A DNA stretch of 64,000 bases. It comes from Verrucomicrobiales bacterium. GTDB taxonomy: Bacteria; Verrucomicrobiota; Verrucomicrobiia; Verrucomicrobiales; V1-33. Where the stretch lies: the NCBI GenBank assembly GCA_028293125.1, contig JAQGPJ010000041.1, positions 1 through 64,000 on the forward strand. The letters are read 5' to 3'. Below the pieces are notes generated by a model. It saw nothing but the letters and a program-made list of their open reading frames with translations. It was not told the DNA's origin and made no database searches. Positions 18,567 through 25,485 of the stretch are shown piece after piece; position 1 is the stretch's first letter, and every line of letters starts with the position of its first letter. The position numbers and the translations under genes are program-made.

Positions 18567-18953
18567 GTGGAATCCACCGAAAACGCGTTCCCGTGTGAGG
18601 CGGTGTCCGAATGGACTGATAAAGCAATGACGTCCCTTGGCAGCAACGCGGGCAGTGGATATTCCCTCATCACAGGAAGGTGGGTGCCAGTTGCTCGGAA
18701 AACGATGAACAAGGTGCAGGCTAAGGCATCTGACGCAATGCTTAAGAAACTGGCAATCACCACGCTTCCCCTCATCAAAACGCAGTTCCTGTTTTCGCCA
18801 ATCGCATACACAAACCAAAAACCAACTGCGAATATGAGACTGCAAGCCTTCGAAGCTCTCTTCCTTCACGGATTCAAAGACCTTTACAGCGCCAAAAATC
18901 ACTTCATCAAGGCGCTCACGAAGATGGTGAAAGCCGTGACGAGTCCAGAATAA
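18567..18953 (+). CDS. Hypothetical protein, foreign-looking
   Basis: 128 residues from a GTG start, no family recognised. The product is mixed charged and Ala/Lys-rich with phrases such as 'EWTDKAMTSLGSNAGSGYSLITGRW' and 'FKDLYSAKNHFIKALTKMVKAV', and has no signal peptide or membrane helix. The same frame stays open 45 codons upstream to 18432 and reads like protein there ('RWPSRGAF'), so the true start may be further 5' or the gene may be truncated. Base composition is clearly lower in GC than the flanking genes and resembles the operon that follows. The minus-strand frames across it also stay open, so coding strand is not certain. Confidence 0.4.
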   Translation: MESTENAFPCEAVSEWTDKAMTSLGSNAGSGYSLITGRWVPVARKTMNKVQAKASDAMLKKLAITTLPLIKTQFLFSPIAYTNQKPTANMRLQAFEALFLHGFKDLYSAKNHFIKALTKMVKAVTSPE

Positions 18954-19065
18954 GATCTGGGTTCGCCCATCATTCCGAACATACCCCTTTGGGCTCATTT
19001 TAGGAAATGCAATCCGTCGGAGTAGTTCTGCTGGAGGCCGGATCATATTCAACTGGAATTAAATT

Positions 19066-19794
19066 ATGTCAAAGCACACAGATCTATCCGGTAAGCGCAT
19101 TCTGTTGAGTGGCGGCACAACCGGCATCGGCAGGGAAACGCTTAAGCTGCTCGTGGGCAAGGGTGCGCGCGTGCTCACCTTCGGGCGCGATGCCCCCGCG
19201 CTTGAAGACGCACTCGCTTATGTTCCTGATGCAATCGGCCTCACCGCTGACGCTGCAACCAAGGATGGGATCAAGAAGATTTTCGCCGAAATGGATGCAA
19301 AACTGGGAGGCCTCGACATTCTTGTTGCATGTGCGGCGCTGGGTGCCCAGCCGATCCATGAAATGGCCGATAATGACTGGCGTTACGTGATCGAGACCAA
19401 TCTGGTCGGCTATCTTGCCTCCGCCCGCGAAGCGATCCTGCGCATGGAACCGCAGGGTGGCGGACATTTGCTATTCGTCGGATCGATCAGTACTGAAATC
19501 AAGGCCGAGGGTGAAAGCGTCTATTCGGCGACCAAGGCTGGCATTCAGGCGTTTGCCGAAACTCTTCGCAAGGAAGTTGCGGTAAAGAATATCAAAGTAA
19601 GCGTCGTCCAGCCCGGTTCGGTGGACACCGATATGCAGGAATTGACCGCAGAGCAGAAGCGCGAGGCCGTCGCCGCTCACGAAATGCTTCATGCCGAGGA
19701 GGTGGCCGAAGCAATTGAATTCATTCTGACGCGTTCGGAGCGAACCGATATCGTAAATCTGCGAATCGAGCCGCGGCTCCAGAAAACCAGCTGA
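19066..19794 (+). CDS. Short-chain dehydrogenase/reductase (first of two in the operon)
   Basis: 242 residues. Classical SDR: nucleotide loop 'SGGTTGIGRETLKLLVGKGARV' (TGxxxGxG variant GGTTGIG, about 15-36), 'LDILVACAALG' in place of NNAG, catalytic Ser in 'LLFVGSISTEIKAEG', and the catalytic Tyr and Lys in 'SVYSATKAG'. It oxidises or reduces a hydroxyl/keto group with NAD(P)H; the substrate is not evident, but the neighbours suggest a sugar or polyol. First gene of a four-gene run, with four bases between its stop and the next ATG. GC content and codon use differ from the flanking Verrucomicrobial genes and resemble Alphaproteobacteria. Confidence 0.88.
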   Translation: MSKHTDLSGKRILLSGGTTGIGRETLKLLVGKGARVLTFGRDAPALEDALAYVPDAIGLTADAATKDGIKKIFAEMDAKLGGLDILVACAALGAQPIHEMADNDWRYVIETNLVGYLASAREAILRMEPQGGGHLLFVGSISTEIKAEGESVYSATKAGIQAFAETLRKEVAVKNIKVSVVQPGSVDTDMQELTAEQKREAVAAHEMLHAEEVAEAIEFILTRSERTDIVNLRIEPRLQKTS

Positions 19795-19798
19795 GAAC

Positions 19799-20869
19799 AT
19801 GAAACAACAGCCACCCTTTTTGATGAAAGCCGCGGTGAAGACGGCCCGTGGCAGGTTTGAGATCACCGAAGTTGAGCGCCTTGGTATTCCCGATGCCGAC
19901 TGGGTGCTTGCGCGGGTGCGCGTCGCGGGGATTTGCGGCACTGACCTGCGGCACTGGGACAAACCTGAACCCGAGCTCGAACATCATATTGTGGGTCATG
20001 AACTGGCGGGGGAAGTCGTTGAAATCGGCTCAGCAGTCACCAATGTCGCTCCGGGAGACCGGGTCGTCATCGAAAGCGTCATGGGTGACGGCGAGTGTGA
20101 ATGGTGCCGCGTGCAGCAGTATAATCTCTGCCCCAATCTATACGAGGTCAGGACCAAATGCGTGTCGCGCGCTTACGGCGAGTTTGTCACCGGTCCCGCC
20201 AGTAAGTTCTACAAGTTGCCGGAGCATATCAGTTTCGAAGAGGCCGCCCTGATCGACACTTTTTCGGTGTGCGTCCACGCACAACACAAGTCGGGGCTTT
20301 CCATCAACAACAAGGTCGCGATTATAGGGGCGGGGCCAATTGGCCTTGGACAATTAATGCTCGCCAAGGCAAGCGGCGCCGATGTGCTGATCACCGACGT
20401 CGTGGACAGCGCGTTGGCGAAGGAGCTGGGCGCGGATGTGGTTCTCAACACGGGCCGTGACGACCCCGCGGCAGCGGCGATGGCCTTCACCGGAGGCCGT
20501 GGCGTTGACATCGTCTTTGAATGCTCGGGCGGCAGGAGTATGCCAGTCACGCTGCCTCAGGCCACACAAATGGCGCGGCGTGGAGGCAAGGTGGTTATCG
20601 TCGGCGGATTCGATAAAGGGGTGACCACAATCGGACTGGAATGGCAGCGGATTCAGATGTCCGAAATACAGATTATTCCAAGTGCCAGCTTCTCATTTTA
20701 TGGACTTGACGCCGAACAGGGCATAGCGCTGGAACTGCTTTCGAAAGGCAAGCTGAACGCCAGCAAACTGATTACGCACCGCTTCACCCTGGATCAGATC
20801 AATGATGCATTCGAAGCCGGTGCGGCAAAGGAGAAAACAGCGGCTACCTTTATCGCAATCTCAATCTGA
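19799..20869 (+). CDS. Zinc-dependent alcohol (polyol/sugar) dehydrogenase
   Basis: 356 residues of the MDR family. Catalytic zinc ligands are visible in 'AGICGTDLRHWD' (Cys) and 'HHIVGHELAGEV' (His-Glu). A structural zinc loop is present with at least three cysteines ('GECEWCRVQQYNLCPN'). The Rossmann loop is 'VAIIGAGPIGLGQLMLAKASGA'. Closest in pattern to sorbitol/L-threonine-type dehydrogenases acting on vicinal hydroxyls. The first ATG gives MKQQPPFL; an internal ATG eight codons on (MKAAVK) is the more usual family N-terminus. Its stop codon overlaps the lactonase start by one base (TGATG), so the genes are translationally coupled. Confidence 0.9.
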   Translation: MKQQPPFLMKAAVKTARGRFEITEVERLGIPDADWVLARVRVAGICGTDLRHWDKPEPELEHHIVGHELAGEVVEIGSAVTNVAPGDRVVIESVMGDGECEWCRVQQYNLCPNLYEVRTKCVSRAYGEFVTGPASKFYKLPEHISFEEAALIDTFSVCVHAQHKSGLSINNKVAIIGAGPIGLGQLMLAKASGADVLITDVVDSALAKELGADVVLNTGRDDPAAAAMAFTGGRGVDIVFECSGGRSMPVTLPQATQMARRGGKVVIVGGFDKGVTTIGLEWQRIQMSEIQIIPSASFSFYGLDAEQGIALELLSKGKLNASKLITHRFTLDQINDAFEAGAAKEKTAATFIAISI

Positions 20870-21921
20870 TGAGTGATAGCCTCAGCGAATTGCACCTGTA
20901 TGTAGGCACTTATGCCGATGCTGGCGGTAAAGGCATTTACCCGCTTGGCCGCGAAGATGGAAAATGGGTAGCTGGCGACGCGTACAGGAGCGCACCAAAT
21001 GCTTCATTCGGAGTTTGGTCCAAGCGTCATGGCTTGTTTTATCTGGTCGACGAAAGAGCAGGAAAAATCGGGGTTTACCGTTGTGATCAAGGCAAATGGA
21101 GGCTGTTGGCCAGCACCTCAACGGAAGGTGATCAGCCGTGCCATCTTGCATTAAATCCGGATGAATGGTGGTTGGCTGCAGCTAATTACGGCTCAGGGAG
21201 TATCGCTCTGTTTCCTTTAGGTTCCGACGGTGGGTTGCTCAGCGAACCGACGATTCGGCAGAATGACGGCAGCAGCAAGGTCAAGGAACGGCAGGAAGGT
21301 CCGCACGCGCATTGTGTCGTTTTCAGTCCTGACGGGCACTGGCTTTACCAGACAGACCTCGGCACCGACGAAATTCTGGCCTTCGGGTTTGACAACGACC
21401 GAGGCCTGACCGGAGAACGCATATTGGCCTATAAGGCCGCGCCCGGCTCGGGGCCCCGACACCTGATATTTCATCCGCAAAAGCCGCTCGCGGTTCTGAT
21501 CAGCGAACTGGCGAGCACCCTGACGCTGTTCGAGGTGAAGCCGGACAGACTATCCATGCTGCAATTGATATCCACGTTACCTCCTGGTGCCACCACCGAA
21601 AATCTTGGTGGCCATGTCATGATCAATGCGGCTGGCGACCGGCTTTACGCAACAAATCGGGGCCATGACAGCATTGCCACCTTCGCCATTGGCGATGCCG
21701 GGCAATTGTCGTTCCTGCGTGACACACCTTCCGGCGGGGCGTCGCCCCGCTTTTTCCTCCTGCTCGAAGAACAGCGACTGATGGTTGTCGCGAACGAGGA
21801 GGGCAACATCGTCACATTCTTTGATGTTGGGCCGGACGGCCTGCTGACTCAATCGGGTGGAATCGCCATTCCGGCACCGGCTTTTATTTTCCAAACCCAC
21901 AAAAGCACCACATATGACTGA
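20869..21921 (+). CDS. Lactonase family protein (6-phosphogluconolactonase-like beta-propeller)
   Basis: 350 residues with the seven-bladed propeller pattern of the YbhE/Pgl family: 'LHLYVGTYADAGGKGIY' at the start, 'GDQPCHLALNPDEWWLAAANYGSGSIALFPL', 'GPHAHCVVFSPDGHWLYQTDLGTDEI', 'GSGPRHLIFHPQKPLAVLISELASTLTLF', 'LYATNRGHDSIATF' and 'GASPRFFLL'. No signal peptide, so cytoplasmic. It would open a sugar lactone made by one of the neighbouring dehydrogenases. It overlaps the upstream gene by one base and the downstream SDR by eight, showing a single translational unit. Its composition is among the least GC-rich in the window. Confidence 0.88.
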   Translation: MSDSLSELHLYVGTYADAGGKGIYPLGREDGKWVAGDAYRSAPNASFGVWSKRHGLFYLVDERAGKIGVYRCDQGKWRLLASTSTEGDQPCHLALNPDEWWLAAANYGSGSIALFPLGSDGGLLSEPTIRQNDGSSKVKERQEGPHAHCVVFSPDGHWLYQTDLGTDEILAFGFDNDRGLTGERILAYKAAPGSGPRHLIFHPQKPLAVLISELASTLTLFEVKPDRLSMLQLISTLPPGATTENLGGHVMINAAGDRLYATNRGHDSIATFAIGDAGQLSFLRDTPSGGASPRFFLLLEEQRLMVVANEEGNIVTFFDVGPDGLLTQSGGIAIPAPAFIFQTHKSTTYD

Positions 21922-22648
21922 CCTACATGGCAAAAGGGTATTGATTACCGGCGGGGCAGGCGGCGTCGGCAGCGCAGTCGCCCAGCGGATGGTCGCGGCT
22001 CGCGCCAAAGTGCTTCTCGCCGATCGGGACGAGCTCGAGCTGCGCCAAGCTGTTGCAAAGCTCGCACCGTCACGCGATATTGAAGCTGTCACTGCTGATC
22101 TATCGAGCGCCAGCGGGCTCAAACGGATGTTTGACCGGGTGGATGCATGGCTCGGTGGCCTCGATATCCTTGTCGCCTGCGCAGGCGTAGGCTCCGGACC
22201 ATTGCTTGAAATGGATGATGCCGCTTGGCGCTATGTGATCGAAAGCAACCTCGTCAGCTATGTTGCCTGCACCAAGGGGGCAATCGACCGGATCAAAGCG
22301 GGCGGCACAAACGACGGCATGATCATCCTGGTCGGATCGATCAGCGTTCATATCAAGGCGGTTGGCGAAAGCGTTTACAATGCCTCCAAAGGCGGCGTCG
22401 CGTCATTCGCCGAAACGCTTCGCAAGGAGCTTATCCCGGAAAGCATCCGGGTCACGCTCATCGAGCCAGGAGCGATCGGATCGGCGCTGCAGCCTTATTC
22501 GGCCGAGCAACGGGCGGCTGAAATTGAAGCCTACAAGATGCTGCCAGCTGGCGAAGTCGCTGAAGCAATTCTATTCGCCGCCACCCGGCCACCCGGTGTG
22601 GATGTGGTGACGCTTCGGATCGAACCGCTCGTGCAGAAAATTTATTAA
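21914..22648 (+). CDS. Short-chain dehydrogenase/reductase (second of two in the operon)
   Basis: 244 residues from the ATG giving 'MTDLHGKRVLITGGAGGVGSAV'; the longer frame to 21857 lies wholly inside the lactonase gene. SDR hallmarks are GGAGGVG, 'LDILVACAGVG', 'LVGSISVHIKAVGESVYNASKGG' with catalytic Ser, Tyr and Lys, and 'IEPGAIGSALQ'. It is paralogous to the SDR at 19066 ('GSIS--IKA-GESVY-A-K-G' and 'FAETLRKE' in both), so the operon carries two diverged copies, perhaps for two successive oxidations or for two epimers. It overlaps the lactonase by eight bases. IS debris begins just after its stop. Confidence 0.88.
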   Translation: MTDLHGKRVLITGGAGGVGSAVAQRMVAARAKVLLADRDELELRQAVAKLAPSRDIEAVTADLSSASGLKRMFDRVDAWLGGLDILVACAGVGSGPLLEMDDAAWRYVIESNLVSYVACTKGAIDRIKAGGTNDGMIILVGSISVHIKAVGESVYNASKGGVASFAETLRKELIPESIRVTLIEPGAIGSALQPYSAEQRAAEIEAYKMLPAGEVAEAILFAATRPPGVDVVTLRIEPLVQKIY

Positions 22649-22715
22649 TGCAACAGACCGCCACATGCTTCAATAGGGGGAGACCACACAAAGGGAAAAA
22701 AGTGCACGCTAACGC

Positions 22716-22895
22716 AAGCCTTTGACGAATGACCGTCCCGCAAGGCGGTGAGGCGGCTGCGGTGTGCCATGGGGGGGCGTAACGCAATCAAAAGCACAGG
22801 AACGGAGCATGGCACTGCTGCGCAAGTTTGAAATCAGTGGACTTTCGCTGGCGGAGTTCTGCCGTAAGCCTTTGACGCGTGACCGTTCGTCAAGG
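22716..22895. repeat. Pair of 30-bp direct repeats in IS debris
   Basis: Copies at 22716-22745 and 22866-22895 share 25 of 30 bases, with conserved parts AAGCCTTTGACG, TGACCGT and CAAGG. The copies start 150 bases apart and lie either side of the TnpA-like fragment. They sit between the foreign operon and hom and look like scars of insertion or recombination. Confidence 0.6.
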
Positions 22896-22955
22896 CTTGA
22901 CAGCAGCCTGCCTGCCGCTGCCGGGGCCTGCACTTTGTCTGTGGCGGCGGCGTAG
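22764..22955 (+). pseudogene. Fragment resembling IS66-type accessory transposase OrfA/TnpA N-terminus
   Basis: The frame around 22785-22868 reads 'QSKAQERSMALLRKFEISG', then 'LSLAEFCRK', matching the N-terminal pattern of IS66 OrfA proteins (a short helix, then 'SGLS-A-FCR'). After FCRK the similarity stops at the second direct repeat (22866), so the rest of the gene is gone. The remaining gap 22649-23013 has no other gene. On the minus strand a short Ala-rich frame is open but unconvincing. Evidence is one motif only. Confidence 0.4.
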
Positions 22956-23013
22956 GCTTCGAGTGTCAGGGTCTGAGCCGTTCCGCTGGCAGCGGCGGAC
23001 AGTTTGGAGAGGA

Positions 23014-23047
23014 CACGCCTGAATTATTCAGATAAATTACCAAAACC
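23014..23047 (+). repeat. Inverted repeat, left copy (flanks hom)
   Basis: 34 bases beginning CACGCCTGAATTATTCAGAT and ending AAATTACCAAAACC. The reverse complement of 24483-24516 matches it at 32 of 34 positions. The right copy contains the stop codon of the decayed IS701-like transposase, so both are probably ends of the same type of IS, facing each other across hom. This copy lies 7 bases beyond the hom stop codon. Confidence 0.75.
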
Positions 23048-23054
23048 GAAGTAA

Positions 23055-24377
23055 TCAGGCACCGCGGCCTTTAAGCGATTCCACACGCAGCAGGACAGGG
23101 GTGGTCTGCACGCATTCCAAAGCGGCGATTTCCGCGACGGCTTTTTTCATGGTGCCATAGGTGGCTTGGTGGAGCATGAGCATCAGATCGGCATCCGCGC
23201 TCGGATCCACCTCCGGTTGCTGGAGGGACAGGATGCCAATGCCATGGCCGGCGATGATTTTGGAGATGGAGGCGATCACGCCCGGGCGGTCGTCCACCCG
23301 CAGCCGGAGGTAATAACGGCTGACGGTCTGGTCCACCGGCAGGCAGGAGCCGTAGTGGCCTTGGGGGATGAAGCCGTTGTTGGTGCCGGCCTCGTTTGCC
23401 AAGTTGTCCACGGCGTCCGCAAGGTCGCTGATCACGGAGCTGCTGGTGGCATTCTGGCCGGCGCCACTTCCGTAAAAAAGAGTCTCGCCCACAATGTCGC
23501 CGTAAACGGCCACGGCATTCATGACGCCGTGCACATTGGCCAGGATATGGGATTGCGGTACGAGGCAGGGCTGCACACGGACCTCGATGCGGTTGGAGTC
23601 GTCCAGCCGGATCACGCCCAACAGCTTCACCACATAGCCCATGCTGCGGGCGAATCTGAGATCGGTCTGGGTGATTTCCGTGACGCCCTCCACATGCACC
23701 TGCTCCGGCCGCAGCCATGCGCCGTAACTCAGCCAAGCCAGCACGATGGCTTTGTGGCCGGCGTCCCAGCCATTGACATCCAGCGTGGGGTCTGCCTCCG
23801 CATAACCCAGCACCTGGGCCTCGCCGAGAGCATCGTCATAGCTCAGACCGGCCTCGCTCATGCGGGTGAGAATGTAGTTCGTGGTACCGTTGATGATGCC
23901 GTAGATGGCCTTGATGTGGTTGCCGATCAGAGCCTCCCGCACGGCCTTGATGATGGGGATGCCCCCGGCCACGGCGGCCTCAAAATACAACGGCACATCC
24001 TCACGCTCCGCCAAGGCCACTAATTCATGGCCGTGCTCCGCCAGCAGCGCCTTGTTGCCGGTGACCACCGTCTTGCGGGCCAGAATCGCCGTTTTGACGA
24101 GGTGATAAGCCTCGGTGACACCGCCGATCAGCTCCACGATGACGGGAATCTCCGGGTCGTTCACCAGATCGCGCCAGTCCGTGGTCAGCATGCCCTCCGG
24201 CACCTGCAGCTCCGTATGCTTCTCGGGTGTCCGCACGGCGATGCGGCGCACTTGGATGCGCACTCCCGTGCGGTCGGTGAGCAGATTCCCGTTTTTCAAA
24301 AGATTCTTGTACACACCCGCCCCCACGTTTCCCAGCCCGGCCAGGCCCACAAACACAGTCTTCGGTTCACTCGTCAT
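23055..24377 (-). CDS. hom: Homoserine dehydrogenase with ACT domain
   Basis: 440 residues from the ATG giving 'MTSEPKTVFVGLAGLGNVGAGV'. The Rossmann domain 'GLAGLGNVGAGVYKNL' (NAD(P)H) is followed by 'VVTGNKALLAEHGHEL', 'YFEAAVAGGIPIIKAVREALIGNHIKAIYGIINGTTNYILTRM' and 'AQVLGYAEADPTLDVNGWDAGHKAIVLAWLSYG', which contains the catalytic and substrate-binding residues. A C-terminal ACT domain ('YYLRLRVDDRPGVIASISKIIAGHGIGI') provides threonine feedback control. The enzyme reduces aspartate semialdehyde to homoserine for Thr/Met synthesis. It is a single-gene unit lying exactly between two inverted IS-end-like repeats, unusual for a core gene. Confidence 0.95.
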   Translation of the reverse strand: MTSEPKTVFVGLAGLGNVGAGVYKNLLKNGNLLTDRTGVRIQVRRIAVRTPEKHTELQVPEGMLTTDWRDLVNDPEIPVIVELIGGVTEAYHLVKTAILARKTVVTGNKALLAEHGHELVALAEREDVPLYFEAAVAGGIPIIKAVREALIGNHIKAIYGIINGTTNYILTRMSEAGLSYDDALGEAQVLGYAEADPTLDVNGWDAGHKAIVLAWLSYGAWLRPEQVHVEGVTEITQTDLRFARSMGYVVKLLGVIRLDDSNRIEVRVQPCLVPQSHILANVHGVMNAVAVYGDIVGETLFYGSGAGQNATSSSVISDLADAVDNLANEAGTNNGFIPQGHYGSCLPVDQTVSRYYLRLRVDDRPGVIASISKIIAGHGIGILSLQQPEVDPSADADLMLMLHQATYGTMKKAVAEIAALECVQTTPVLLRVESLKGRGA

Positions 24378-24482
24378 AAGGCGGCGACATAACACCGCAC
24401 CCCGCGCCCCGCGCAAGGGGCAGCGTCGGAATGTGACACGGGCCTCCCCACCCTTTCATACCAGTCCCGGCACACATAATCC

Positions 24483-24516
24483 GGCTTTGGTAATTTATCT
24501 GAATTATTCAGGCGTG
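24483..24516 (-). repeat. Inverted repeat, right copy (end of IS701-like element)
   Basis: Reverse complement of the 34-base repeat at 23014-23047 with two mismatches. The transposase remnant read on the minus strand ends with a TAA at 24504-24506 inside it, so this is the 3' end of the element. It lies 106 bases upstream of the hom start codon. Confidence 0.75.
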
Positions 24517-25430
24517 CCCTTCAAAGGAACCTGGGATCCCGCGGCGAAGTCCATGGAGGACCGTCTTTTACGGTGTCCGAGCTCCAACTGGCGCAGGACA
24601 TCGTCCGGCGTCACGGCGGCGGCGGGAAGGAAATGGCGCAGCAGCCCCATAATATCCTCACAGCTGAGCAGAGGGTGCTCCTCCGTGCGCATCATGCGCT
24701 CCCTCAGCCTGGAAGAGCATGGCCAGCATCACCGGGTGCCCCGAGTCACGCCATGCCAGCCAGCCGCGTGTCTGACAGTCCGCAAGGCCGGGGCTGATTT
24801 TGGTGCCCTGGAAGCCGCGCTCAATAAAATACCTTGCGCAGGCCATGTGGACCAGACGCACGGCGGGAGTGTCCGCCGGGCATTGCTCAGAGTCCATGAA
24901 ATCTCCTCCGACTGCCCGTTTTTGTCCGGCGCGCGCCGGGCGGTGAGGTGCCGGAGGCGCGGCCGCTCCTCCTGGCCATCCCATAAATACACCCGTTCAT
25001 GAATATATTCGACGCGGACCTCCCCGCGGGTCCTCCGGCGCAGGACGGTGACGGTCCAGGCATCTGCGGGCCGGGCGGCGGTCCACTCCGTGACGGTGAC
25101 CGGAGCGGTGGCCGCGGTGGACATCGGCCACGAAAGTCTCCCCGGCATCGTCTAGCGCCCGCAACAGCGCGGGATCCTTCCCGTAACCGGAATCCAGCAC
25201 CGCGGCCTCAAAGGCAGCCCCGGTGCTCCGCAGGTGCCGGATGAACTCCAAGGCCAAGGCGGCTTTGGTTTTGAATCCGCACTCCTCCGGGATGCCGGCC
25301 CGGGCGCAGAGGGCGGCATCCACGCACCACTCCTCCGGAGGTAAAAAGCCGCGCTCCGGCACGGCCCGGTCAAACCGGGATTCCTGGCTGGCTGGCACAT
25401 CACCACCGCCGGTGCATGACACTCCCCGCG
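24504..25430 (-). pseudogene. IS701-like transposase, truncated and frameshifted
   Basis: Three reading frames on the minus strand together make the C-terminal two thirds of an IS701-type DDE transposase. About 25422-25130 reads 'LPPEEWCVDAALCARAGIPEEC' and 'AVLDSGYGKDPALLRALDDAG' (DDE Asp in LDSGYG). About 25130-24880 reads 'VRVEYIHERVYLWDGQEERPRLRHL'. About 24880-24700 reads 'RYFIERGFQGTKISPGLADCQTRGWLAW' (the E region). About 24695-24504 reads 'PLLSCEDIMGLLRHFLP' and ends at TAA. The N-terminal third is missing; the remnant stops close to the 3' end of the prenyl synthase gene. At least two frameshifts make it inactive. Confidence 0.8.
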
Positions 25431-25485
25431 GACCGCTTCCGTCAAACGCCGAAAACTCCTTTTCCCCTGCCCTGTCCCCTTGGAT

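Noticed and set aside
18441-19052. Minus-strand frames, one with two hydrophobic stretches (about 18533-18840)
   Set aside because: They looked like a frameshifted membrane protein, but no family pattern or good start was found, and the plus-strand frame has at least equal support; left unannotated.
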